Origin: a bacterium
GTDB taxonomy: Bacteria > Elusimicrobiota > Elusimicrobia > UBA1565 > UBA9628
DNA length: 37,014 nt
Direction of reading: 5' to 3'
NCBI GenBank assembly: GCA_021799485.1
Contig: JAJZAK010000021.1
Coordinates: 1 to 37,014 of the forward strand
Shown here one piece after another: positions 1 through 5,894 of the stretch. The notes beneath the pieces were generated by a model. It made no database searches. It had not been told where the DNA came from and worked only from the letters and a program-made list of their open reading frames with translations. Made by a program: the position numbers and the translations under genes. How positions within the stretch are numbered: the first letter of the stretch is position 1; the number at the start of each line of letters is the position of its first letter.

Positions 1-127
1 TGCCACCAAGAACTTCCACGCGCGCTCACCCACTTTCTCCACAGCCGTCAACAGAAAGAAAAAGGCGACAAAAAGAAAGACTACGGCCTGCGTTTACTTC
101 AGGCTCATTTCTGGATTAGAAAATGCT
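1..127 (+). repeat. Terminal inverted repeat, left copy (127 bp)
   Basis: Bases 1-127 match the reverse complement of 36888-37014 with two mismatches (base 3 and the G/T in the poly-purine stretch near base 65). The match stops abruptly after the motif ATTAGAAAATGCT, so this is the inner edge of a repeat that runs outward beyond the window. One forward frame is open through the repeat into the ORF6N gene, but I do not recognise the peptide. It could be the end of an insertion sequence or another dispersed repeat at which the assembly broke. Identity is unknown. Confidence 0.85.
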
Positions 128-162
128 GGGGGCTGAAACGTCTTATATGTGGGGGGGGGAGA

Positions 163-693
163 ATGACCGGCGCCATTGTGGATTTAACAGAGAGGGATGC
201 CGTCGCGCGGCGGATTTATCTCATTCGGGGACGCCGGGTGATGTTGGATGCCGACTTGGCGACGCTCTATGGCGTGCCGACAAAGGCGCTCAATTTGGCC
301 GTGAAGCGCAATGCGATCCGCTTTCCACAGGATTTTATGTTTCGCCTAAGTCCCGATGAAGCGGTCAACTTGAGGTTTCAATCTGAAACCTCAAGCTGGG
401 GAGGCCGCCGCTATCTCCCGCGTGCGTTTACTGAGCAAGGCGTGGCCATGCTCTCGAGCGTCTTGCGCGGCAAGAGGGCTGCTCTCGTCAATATCGCCAT
501 CATGCGGGCCTTTGCGAAGCTTCGGAGCATGCTGGCAATTCACAAGGAATTGTCAAAAAAATTCGCGGCATTGGAGCGCCGCGTCGCGGGGCATGACGAG
601 AATATCCGAGCGCTATTCGAGACCATACGAGAATTGATGGATTTGCCGGAGAAGCCCCGGACCGTCATCGGATTCAAGCCCAGGGGCGAATAG
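163..693 (+). CDS. ORF6N domain-containing protein
   Basis: This 176-residue protein carries an ORF6N-type DNA-binding domain at about residues 15-100, with the family signatures RRVMLDADLATLYGV, FPQDFMFRL, GGRRYLP and FTEQGVAML. A helical or coiled tail follows (about 115-165). ORF6N domains come from phage regulatory proteins related to the KilA-N and Bro-N groups and are common as stand-alone chromosomal genes in candidate phyla; their role is poorly known, probably DNA binding. The ATG follows a G-rich run (GGGGGGGGAGA) that can act as a ribosome binding site. The frame stays open upstream through the terminal repeat, but no better start is visible. Its place beside a repeat and in an accessory region suggests mobile ancestry. 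Confidence 0.85.
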   Translation: MTGAIVDLTERDAVARRIYLIRGRRVMLDADLATLYGVPTKALNLAVKRNAIRFPQDFMFRLSPDEAVNLRFQSETSSWGGRRYLPRAFTEQGVAMLSSVLRGKRAALVNIAIMRAFAKLRSMLAIHKELSKKFAALERRVAGHDENIRALFETIRELMDLPEKPRTVIGFKPRGE

Positions 694-739
694 GAGGCAA
701 GCATAGAGAGGCCGTATTCAAGGCGGGATGGACTCGGCG

Positions 740-1096
740 CTAACGACGTCGGCGAAGCGCCCTGGAGGCCGCGCGGACGATGTCGAGGGCGGCCGCCTTC
801 TCGCCCGGGCCCATGTCGCGCACGGATTGGGCGAAAAGGGCCGCCGCGTCGGGGCCCCCGTGGCGTCGGGGAAAGGGGGTTTTGAAGAGCTCGTCAATCG
901 CGAGCCCTAGGCCCCGGGCGAGCTTGTCGACGGTGGCGAGGCTGGGCTTTCGGGCGTTGCCCTCGATATAGGCGAGGAAGCTCGCGCTGACCCCGGCTTG
1001 GCCCGCCAATTCCTCCAGGGTGAGCCCCGCCCTCTTGCGCTCCTCGCGTATGCACGCCCCGACGAGGGCGTAAATGTCCTTTTCCATGGGGGGCAT
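740..1096 (-). CDS. XRE-family helix-turn-helix transcriptional regulator
   Basis: A 118-residue protein with a classic Cro/C1 (XRE) helix-turn-helix at about residues 16-70: IREERKRAGLTLEELA, then GVSASFLAYIEGNARKPS, then VDKLARGLGLAIDELF. The C-terminal 45 residues are charged, end in an Arg-rich tail, and lack a recognised sensor domain. The start is ambiguous between ATG at 1096 and ATG at 1087; neither has a strong Shine-Dalgarno site. It faces the ORF6N gene convergently. No operator half-sites were identified. It is probably a small regulator from an accessory element; its target cannot be told from the sequence. Confidence 0.85.
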   Translation of the reverse strand: MPPMEKDIYALVGACIREERKRAGLTLEELAGQAGVSASFLAYIEGNARKPSLATVDKLARGLGLAIDELFKTPFPRRHGGPDAAALFAQSVRDMGPGEKAAALDIVRAASRALRRRR

Positions 1097-1174
1097 TGTA
1101 GGGGCTTTGAGTGGCTCGATACCATAGCCTTTAAGTCAAAATTAAAATGGCGGCGAGCTCGCTTTCCGTGGTCC

Positions 1175-1687
1175 TCAACTCCCTGCGTCTGCTGAGAGAC
1201 TAGAGCTCATCCACTCCCACGCCGTTGATTTGCTGAGTCCTAGCATCGCCGCGATGTTCCCGCAGGAGAAAAGGCGCTTGAGGAATTTGTGTCCTTTGGA
1301 GTGGATGTTCCTGGCGCCCTCCGGGGCGTCGCCAGCCGGGGCGGGGAATAACCAGACATTTTGAAGCGCGGCGGAGTATCGGCTTTTCATCAGAGCCGCC
1401 CAAGCACGCTCATCAATTCGCCGCTCTAATTGTAATTGATTGCGCAGATTAATTTTCTCGTTGGAGTCCTTGAGTCTTCCGAGTTCTTCGTCCATGAGCG
1501 CCGCGTAGTTGTCTACGGCGTGAACGGCCGGATGGCGATCAAGCTCCTCAGCCTGCCGCCCTTCGAGCTTAGCGCGGCGGCGCTTAGAGGAGGAGCGAAT
1601 AGTGTAAAAAGTGGCTCCCCGGGGGTGTCTTTGGGAGGGGAAAGCATTGAATTCCTGTCCGTTTTGTTCGCTTTTTAGGGGGGTCAA
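1175..1687 (-). CDS. Hypothetical protein with C-terminal helix-turn-helix-like tail
   Basis: A 170-residue frame starting with TTG at 1687; a later start such as the internal Met before DEELGRLKDS is also possible. I do not recognise the family. The middle is charged and helical. The C-terminus reads LFSCGNIAAMLGLSKSTAWEW, a good helix-turn-helix pattern. It resembles the tail of the zinc-ribbon protein at 3948-4484 (LFSLPRIARFVEASRITVWHW), which suggests the two are distant paralogues. A DNA-binding or transposase-accessory role is possible but is inference. No clear ribosome binding site is visible. Confidence 0.5.
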   Translation of the reverse strand: MTPLKSEQNGQEFNAFPSQRHPRGATFYTIRSSSKRRRAKLEGRQAEELDRHPAVHAVDNYAALMDEELGRLKDSNEKINLRNQLQLERRIDERAWAALMKSRYSAALQNVWLFPAPAGDAPEGARNIHSKGHKFLKRLFSCGNIAAMLGLSKSTAWEWMSSSLSADAGS

Positions 1688-1723
1688 ATCGCGATAATTA
1701 ATTTAATTCTAATGATTTTCTAG

Positions 1724-1748
1724 CTGTCCGCGAAACCGAGGCGGACAG
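1724..1748 (-). terminator. Possible terminator hairpin downstream of the isochorismatase-like gene
   Basis: An 8-bp perfect stem (CTGTCCGC / GCGGACAG) with a 9-base loop lies about 80 bases past the stop of the minus-strand hydrolase gene. On the minus strand it is followed by CTAGAAAAT rather than a clean U-tract, so termination is only suggested. Confidence 0.35.
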
Positions 1749-1827
1749 GGTTCGCGGCAGGTTCTGGACGTGTCTTCCCGCGGCTTAGTTTCGCCGCGCG
1801 GAGATCGAAGAGGCCTGGAGCCACGCC

Positions 1828-2430
1828 CTATGGGACGGCCGTTTTCTCTTCGCGGCGCAGGGCCCGCGCGATTTCGTCCGCCTTGCGGATTTGGCCGATC
1901 CGGGGAAAGACGCGGGAGATCGTGTGCCGATGCTCCTCAGCGTCCAAGGAGCTCATCGCGTCCTCGGCGAAGATTTGGCGGCAGCCCCGCTCGTAGGCGT
2001 CCCGCGCGGTCGACTCGACGCCGAAGCACGTGGCGATCCCCGTGAGGATGAGCGTCGTGATTCCCCGCCGGCGCAGCTGAAGGTCGAGGTCCGTTCCGTA
2101 AAAGGCGCCCCATTGCTTCTTGGTCACGACGTGGTCGGACGCGCGAGCGCCGAGATCGGGCGAGAGCTCGGCCCAGTCCTTGGGGCGCTCCCCGCGCCAA
2201 GCCATGGGCTGGTCGCAGAGGGGCTTTAACATGTCGCCGCCGTCCGGGGAGGCGCTCACGCGCACCCAGACGATGAAGCCTCCGGCCTCCCGGAGGGCGT
2301 CGGCCAGGAGCCGGGTCTTCGAGATCACCTGGGCCGCCGGATGGGGCTTGGTCTCGAAGGAGACGATCCATTTTTGGAGATCGACGGCGACGAGCGCCGT
2401 CTTCTTGGGGTCGATTGTCAAGTCAGTCAT
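1828..2430 (-). CDS. Isochorismatase-family cysteine hydrolase
   Basis: A 200-residue protein of the isochorismatase/nicotinamidase superfamily of cysteine hydrolases. The family catalytic triad is visible as Asp17 (ALVAVDLQ), Lys104 (VVTKKQWGAF) and Cys135 (ILTGIATCFGVESTA), with the usual nucleophile-elbow sequence. The start is the ATG at 2430 because GGGGAGGA lies a few bases upstream; a frame opening 21 bases earlier has no such site. The substrate cannot be assigned: members act on isochorismate, nicotinamide, N-carbamoyl compounds or ureido compounds. It follows the toxin-antitoxin pair on the same strand by about 21 bases and may be co-transcribed with it. Confidence 0.9.
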   Translation of the reverse strand: MTDLTIDPKKTALVAVDLQKWIVSFETKPHPAAQVISKTRLLADALREAGGFIVWVRVSASPDGGDMLKPLCDQPMAWRGERPKDWAELSPDLGARASDHVVTKKQWGAFYGTDLDLQLRRRGITTLILTGIATCFGVESTARDAYERGCRQIFAEDAMSSLDAEEHRHTISRVFPRIGQIRKADEIARALRREEKTAVP

Positions 2431-2451
2431 GTTTCCTCCCCTGCCTTCCAT

Positions 2452-2710
2452 TCACCGATAGGCTTCGCGGCGGTGCTTGATCCGGAAAATCAAAACTTCC
2501 TTGCGTTGTTTCTCGACGACGGAGAGGATGCGGTAGTCTCCTTGGCGGACGCCGCCAATTGCGCGCCGTGCCGGAAAGCTTCTTGCAGCCTGAGGGATGC
2601 GGGTTGTCGCGCAGGGTTAAAATTCTTTGAATGATGGCGGCGCGGAGCGGTTCCGGAATCGCCTGGAGGTCGCGCTCGGCGCCGCTTTCCAGAAGAACGC
2701 GATAGCTCAA
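2452..2710 (-). pseudogene. RelE/ParE-family toxin, disrupted by a one-base frameshift
   Basis: The N-terminal part reads MSYRVLLESGAERDLQAIP and then LRDNPHPSGCKKLSG, typical of RelE/ParE ribonuclease-fold toxins. After ARNWR the frame goes wrong, but the next frame gives VRQGDYRILSVVE and IFRIKHRREAYR followed by a stop at 2452-2454. Removing one base in the GCCGCC stretch (about 2551-2556) joins the halves as NWRVRQGDYRIL, which fits the family consensus, and yields an 85-residue toxin of normal length. As written, translation runs out of frame into the next gene. It is either an inactivated toxin or an assembly error. The start overlaps the antitoxin stop by 4 bases. Confidence 0.85.
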
Positions 2711-2901
2711 TGGCGGCGGGAGAGATATTCTTCGATGGGACGGAAATGAAGTTTCTTGCGCCGCAAGGCCCGGATTTCTCTTAGGTCCCCCGTATCCTCC
2801 AGGGATTCCAAGAGGCGTTCATAAGCTTTGATGTCAAGGAGCACGGCGGCAGGCTTGCCGTTTCGAAGGACGATTTGCGGCGACGGGTTCATTCTTGCCA
2901 T
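2707..2901 (-). CDS. Type II antitoxin, Phd/YefM-like (short form)
   Basis: A 64-residue protein directly upstream of, and overlapping by 4 bases, the RelE-like toxin. The stretch IVLRNGKPAAVLLDIKAYERL matches the Phd/YefM pattern of a short beta strand, a Gly-Lys/Arg-Pro turn and the AVL..I..YE helix. The acidic helix and LRRKKLHFRPIEEYLSRRH tail would be the toxin-binding part. The usual N-terminal 20 residues are missing, as in short antitoxins of this type. ATG codons at 2901 and 2892 are both possible. A promoter-like TTGCGC-N17-TAAAAT ends 6 bases before ATG 2901, so the transcript may be leaderless. Such antitoxins typically repress their own promoter. Confidence 0.8.
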   Translation of the reverse strand: MARMNPSPQIVLRNGKPAAVLLDIKAYERLLESLEDTGDLREIRALRRKKLHFRPIEEYLSRRH

Positions 2902-2907
2902 GGATTG

Positions 2908-2936
2908 ATTTTACGAGGAAAGGATGTTGGGCGCAA
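2908..2936 (-). promoter_or_regulatory. Putative promoter of the toxin-antitoxin operon
   Basis: On the minus strand, TTGCGC (2936-2931) and TAAAAT (2913-2908) are 17 bases apart. The -10-like box ends 6 bases before the ATG at 2901, so transcription would begin at or next to the start codon. Seen in sequence; activity is inferred. Confidence 0.5.
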
Positions 2937-3013
2937 GGGGGGGCTAGGGGGCGAGTGCGAACGGTGGAAAAATATGATAATTTTACATTAAGACTTTTGC
3001 TCTCATCGTTGGA

Positions 3014-3700
3014 ATGAGCATAGAAATCGCCCCTGAAGACCTACTCGGGCCCCTGAACCCCGTCGAGCAGAAGAACGCCCCCAAGTGGCTGTTCTGCGCG
3101 GGCGACATCGGCCTTTGTCGGGGCCTCCCGCGCGTCGCGATCATCGGGACAAGGAAGCCGTCCACCCTCGGCCTGCGCCGCACGCAGGACCTCGCGAAGA
3201 TGCTCGTCTCGCGCGACGTGGTCATCGTGAGCGGTCTCGCCCACGGCGTCGACACCTGCGCCCATCAAACGGCCATCGACGCGCGCGGCAAGACCATCGC
3301 CGTCCTGGGAACGCCGCTCGACCAGTTCTATCCGAAGGAGAACGCCGGCCTCCAGCGCAAGATCATGGCCGAGCACCTGGCGGTCTCCCAGTTCCCGCAC
3401 GGCTATGCCGTGCAGCCCAAGAGCTTCGCGATCCGGAACAGGACCATGGCGCTGATCGCGCACGCGACCGTCATCGTGGAGGCCGGCGATGGGAGCGGGA
3501 CCCTGCATCAGGGATGGGAAGCCCTGCGCCTGGGCCGGCCGCTGTTTCTCATGGAATCGCTGACGCGAGACAAGAAATTGGAGTGGCCCGGCAAGATGAT
3601 GGCCTACGGCGCCCAAGTCCTCACGCGGGGCAACATGGACGACCTATTCGAGAGCCTCCCCCACACGGCCCCAAGTGAAGAAGCCGTCCTGTCTTTCTGA
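3014..3700 (+). CDS. dprA: DNA-processing protein DprA/Smf, Rossmann domain only
   Basis: A 228-residue DprA/Smf-type protein. Family motifs in order: VAIIGTRKPS (41-50), VSGLAHGVDTCAHQTAI (72-88), VLGTPLDQFYPKEN (97-110), FAIRNRTMALIAHATVIVEA (138-157) and SGTLHQGWEALRLGRPLF (161-178). DprA proteins bind single-stranded DNA and load RecA during transformation. This version lacks the usual N-terminal SAM region and C-terminal winged helix, so it is the minimal Rossmann core, as in DprA-like proteins found in accessory regions. The 3' end overlaps a decayed downstream gene that may encode a phosphoribosyltransferase. It is probably not the housekeeping competence gene. The start ATG has only a weak upstream purine run. 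Confidence 0.85.
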   Translation: MSIEIAPEDLLGPLNPVEQKNAPKWLFCAGDIGLCRGLPRVAIIGTRKPSTLGLRRTQDLAKMLVSRDVVIVSGLAHGVDTCAHQTAIDARGKTIAVLGTPLDQFYPKENAGLQRKIMAEHLAVSQFPHGYAVQPKSFAIRNRTMALIAHATVIVEAGDGSGTLHQGWEALRLGRPLFLMESLTRDKKLEWPGKMMAYGAQVLTRGNMDDLFESLPHTAPSEEAVLSF

Positions 3701-3898
3701 AGTCCGTTTTGCCTCATTCCTAACCTACTCCCCGCGGGGCACTTCAACGATTTCCATCAAGTCGCAAGAGGTCATGCGGGCGATCAAGAACGATTCTCCT
3801 CGAGGTTCCATCGAATACGTCGTCCGAAGACTTCAGTGTTGGCTCTGCGGACCGCCCCGGTCCCGATTCCTCGAATTCCGTCCGCCTCAAGTGCATAA
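3675..3898 (+). pseudogene. Remnant of a phosphoribosyltransferase-like gene after dprA
   Basis: A reading frame starts with an ATG inside the end of dprA and reads FASFLTYSPRGTSTI, SIKSQEVMRAIKNDS and GSIEYVVRRLQ. This looks like the N-terminus of phosphoribosyltransferase-like proteins that accompany some DprA genes (recognition from memory, moderate). Just after VRRL the frame degrades to CWLCGPP. The next frame from about 3836 reads APVPIPRIPSA before a stop at 3896-3898; PVPIPR resembles the entry to the PRTase core. Only some 75 residues survive of a protein expected to be far longer, so I call it a truncated, frameshifted remnant. It could also be an unrelated small ORF. Confidence 0.5.
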
Positions 3899-3947
3899 GC
3901 ATATGAGCCACAAATAGGGCGTTGGAGCCGCCGCAGGCCTCAGGCGT

Positions 3948-4484
3948 TCACGAAGGATTCTTCCTTACGTCGGCCCGCTTCTCTTTTTCGTACTTCTTCT
4001 GCCAATGCCATACCGTGATTCGGCTTGCCTCGACGAACCGCGCGATTCTCGGCAGGGAAAAGAGTTCCGCGACCGTCTCCCGGCTCGCTCGGTACTTTTC
4101 CGCAACCATGGCCTCGCGCTTTGCCGTTTTGTCCCCGATCGTGCAGGGATCGTCCGTCAACGGCAAACGGCGCAGGATTTCTTCCATGGGGGAGTAGCCC
4201 CCGTAACCCCCTAAATGGTTGAGGCTATTCTTGCTCAACTTCCCTTGTTGGGCGAGATCCCAAAGCCTGTCCCTGATCTTGAATAATTTCAGGGCGTTCA
4301 GGTATCGGCGTTCCCGGGCCTTTCTTGAGCCGGAGGGGTCAATCGAAAAACTCTTGCCGCACTTCCTGCAACGCACGCGCCCGACGATCGATCCGCTCTT
4401 AAGCCTGTAATTTCCGACCTTAACGCAGGGCGCGTCCTCTCCACACCGGGGGCATTCCCGGCGCCATGCTGAGGGAGGGCGCAT
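3948..4484 (-). CDS. Zinc-ribbon and helix-turn-helix hypothetical protein
   Basis: A 178-residue protein. The N-terminus carries a four-cysteine zinc ribbon (Cys11, Cys14, Cys39, Cys42; CPRCGE and CRKCGKSFS), like the ribbons of IS1/IS1595-type transposase accessory proteins and some regulators. The middle is basic and helical. The C-terminus (LFSLPRIARFVEASRITVWHW) is helix-turn-helix-like and resembles the tail of the protein at 1175-1687. No catalytic DDE or DEDD residues follow, so it is not a complete transposase. A DNA-binding regulator or the residue of an insertion sequence are both possible. The start ATG at 4484 has no evident Shine-Dalgarno site. Confidence 0.6.
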   Translation of the reverse strand: MRPPSAWRRECPRCGEDAPCVKVGNYRLKSGSIVGRVRCRKCGKSFSIDPSGSRKARERRYLNALKLFKIRDRLWDLAQQGKLSKNSLNHLGGYGGYSPMEEILRRLPLTDDPCTIGDKTAKREAMVAEKYRASRETVAELFSLPRIARFVEASRITVWHWQKKYEKEKRADVRKNPS

Positions 4485-4532
4485 GGGAGAGGTTTATGCC
4501 ATATATTAAACGTTAATCAGATGTAAAGTGCG

Positions 4533-4561
4533 TGTGAATATTTTAAACCTACTTATATAAT
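4533..4561 (+). promoter_or_regulatory. Putative promoter upstream of the sigma-like gene
   Basis: TGTGAA (4533-4538) and a perfect TATAAT (4556-4561) are separated by 17 bases in the AT-rich gap between the zinc-ribbon gene and the sigma-like gene. It would give a leader of about 155 bases containing a small CCCGCC/GGCGGG hairpin (4597-4611). Activity is inferred. Confidence 0.45.
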
Positions 4562-4725
4562 GACGGCAGCAGGTTCTTTGACAATCAAACAAATCGCCCG
4601 CCAATGGCGGGAAGTATAACACGTTCCCCGCGGTTTTCAAGGGCTCTTAGGAAGGGGAACGCGACCGGGCTAAGGCCTCGGCGCGTCAAGGGCCAAGGGG
4701 GTGGTCGACAGCCAAGGAGGTGGCA

Positions 4726-5382
4726 ATGGAAATCGAGGAGATGCGCGCGCTGGCGGAGCGGGCGAAGGCGGGGGATCGCGAGGCGGCCGAGCGGCTGATG
4801 TCCGCGACCAACGAGATGATCCTCGCGCCGCTCATGGAGCGATGGACCGGACGCCGGGGAGAGGGCTGGGGCGGGGAGAGGGTGTACCGGAACGGGCTCA
4901 GCCCCCGCGATGTTCCGAACGCCGTCCTCGAGGAGGTCTTCTTCGGGGGAGCGATCCAAGGCTTCGATCCTAATCGGCATGACTGGCCGACATGGATCGA
5001 GCGGCGGGCCGAATGGCGGCGGCGGGACCTGGCGAGGAGCAGCGCGAAGGAGCCGGACAAGGCGGCGGCCGAGATCGAAGACCTCCCGGCCGCCGAACGG
5101 ACGCAGATCGACGCCCTCATCGAGGCGTCGAAGGACGAGGGGGTCCTGGATCTCGTCCGGAGAATCCGGAACTCGAGATACCGGGCGGCCTTCGAGCTCA
5201 AGCTCGCGGGCTGCCGCCAGGACGATGCGGCGGCGGCGCTCGACATGCCGGTCGGGACGTATAAAAGCTGCCTCGCGCGAGCCAAGGAGTGTCTCATCAG
5301 GATCGCCTGCGGGCTGGTCAGCGAGCTTCGGGGGCCGCAGGCGATGGTCGGGTGGAAGCTGAGGACCCTAGCCGGGGCGTAG
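4726..5382 (+). CDS. ECF-like RNA polymerase sigma factor (sigma-70 family)
   Basis: A 218-residue protein with the two-domain layout of extracytoplasmic-function sigma factors. A region-2-like part covers about residues 8-105: AERAKAGDREAAERLM, then VPNAVLEEVFFGG, FDPNRHDWPTWIERRAEW and RRRDLAR. After a linker, a region-4 helix-turn-helix follows at about 145-190 (RYRAAFELKLAGC, then ALDMPVGTYKSCLARAKE; the canonical form is PVGTVKSRLARA). The ATG at 4726 is chosen over the GTG at 4720 because AAGGAGG ends 5 bases before it. No anti-sigma factor is obvious next door. Region 2 is diverged, so it may have unusual promoter specificity. A sequence with ECF promoter shape starts 3-6 bases after its stop, and a second copy precedes the PEGA/MoxR/VWA gene series. 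Confidence 0.8.
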   Translation: MEIEEMRALAERAKAGDREAAERLMSATNEMILAPLMERWTGRRGEGWGGERVYRNGLSPRDVPNAVLEEVFFGGAIQGFDPNRHDWPTWIERRAEWRRRDLARSSAKEPDKAAAEIEDLPAAERTQIDALIEASKDEGVLDLVRRIRNSRYRAAFELKLAGCRQDDAAAALDMPVGTYKSCLARAKECLIRIACGLVSELRGPQAMVGWKLRTLAGA

Positions 5383-5383
5383 G

Positions 5384-5420
5384 CTGCAACCCGGCGGCGG
5401 GAGCGACTCGTCATAGAGGT
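5384..5420 (+). promoter_or_regulatory. ECF-type promoter-like element, copy 1 (AACC-N17-CGTC)
   Basis: CTGCAACCCGGCGGCG (5384-5399) is followed by a diverged 9-base stretch and then GTCATAGAGG (5410-5419). AACC (5388-5391) and CGTC (5409-5412) are exactly 17 bases apart. Both blocks and the spacing recur at 6864-6899. Many ECF sigma factors use AAC-type -35 and CGTC-type -10 elements. A transcript from here would start near 5420 and run into the hairpin at 5436-5470 or onward to clpS. Confidence 0.6.
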
Positions 5421-5435
5421 GGGAGCGTATGCCAA

Positions 5436-5470
5436 GGGGCCGGCCGCCCTGGGGAGCGGCGGCCGGCCCC
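5436..5470 (+). terminator. Strong GC hairpin downstream of the sigma-like gene
   Basis: A perfect 13-bp stem (GGGGCCGGCCGCC, 5436-5448, with its complement at 5458-5470) closes a 9-base loop. It lacks a U-tract, so it may be a weak or factor-assisted terminator, or a stabilising structure on a short transcript from the element at 5384-5420. A 27-codon ORF (ATG 5429) runs through it but has no support as a gene. Confidence 0.5.
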
Positions 5471-5508
5471 TCCGGGCCGGGCTCGGCCGATGAGTCCGGA
5501 TCATCGGC

Positions 5509-5537
5509 TTGAATTCAGAGAGCCGGCGGGCTATACT
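5509..5537 (+). promoter_or_regulatory. Sigma-70-type promoter of the clpS-like gene
   Basis: TTGAAT (5509-5514) and TATACT (5532-5537) are spaced by 17 bases, about 43 bases before the ATG at 5581, which has a GGAAGGAGGGG ribosome binding site. The match to the consensus is good; activity is inferred. Confidence 0.6.
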
Positions 5538-5580
5538 GCGGCCCGCCCGGCGCCGGCCGGGGCCCCGGAAGGAGGGGAGC

Positions 5581-5883
5581 ATGAACGAGGCTGTTGTTGA
5601 GGAGAGGGAGGTCGGTTCCGCCGACGCGGGGAAGGACCGGCCGAATGGCGACCATTTCAACGCCTGGAGAACCGTCCTCTTTAACTGCGACTGCCACCAT
5701 TTCAACGAGGTGATACAGGCGCTTTTGAAGGCGATCCATTGCTCCGTCGAGGAAGCGCAGAGGCTGGCTTGGGAGGCGCACAAAAACGGGCGGAGCGTCG
5801 TTTATCGGGGATATTTCGAGAAGGCCGAGCTCGTCTGCTCGGTGATCCAGTCCTCCGGCCTTCTCGCCAAGGTGAGCCAATAG
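5581..5883 (+). CDS. clpS: ClpS-like ATP-dependent Clp protease adaptor
   Basis: A 100-residue protein with a ClpS fold signature after a 25-residue flexible N-terminus: WRTVLFNCDCHHFNEVI (29-45), CSVEEAQRLAWEAHKNG (54-70), SVVYRGYFEKAELVCSVI and a C-terminal GLLAKV. ClpS binds N-degron substrates and hands them to ClpA or ClpC; a ClpC is encoded at 23177. The His of the AHKNG motif and the Asn of FNCD match N-degron-pocket residues. The first of the two Asp residues (NDD in E. coli ClpS) is Cys here, so substrate choice may differ. ATG 5581 has a strong GGAGG site. The next gene starts 11 bases after its stop, implying an operon. Confidence 0.75.
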   Translation: MNEAVVEEREVGSADAGKDRPNGDHFNAWRTVLFNCDCHHFNEVIQALLKAIHCSVEEAQRLAWEAHKNGRSVVYRGYFEKAELVCSVIQSSGLLAKVSQ

Positions 5884-5894
5884 GAGGTGGAACA

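Noticed and set aside
123..359. 78-codon ORF overlapping the ORF6N gene start
   Set aside because: Different frame from the ORF6N domain and no recognisable features.
3948..4484. Complete transposase
   Set aside because: Zinc ribbon and helix-turn-helix are present but no catalytic domain follows.
4578..4620. TTGACA and TATAAC before the sigma-like gene as a promoter
   Set aside because: The two boxes are 31 bases apart, too far for a sigma-70 promoter; the pair at 4533-4561 is better.
5429..5512. 27-codon ORF after the ECF-like element as a leader peptide
   Set aside because: It runs through the GC hairpin and has no conserved features or clear ribosome binding support.
4686..5783. 365-codon minus-strand ORF opposite the sigma-like gene
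   Set aside because: Low-complexity Ser/Arg translation and no motif; shadow of the plus-strand genes.
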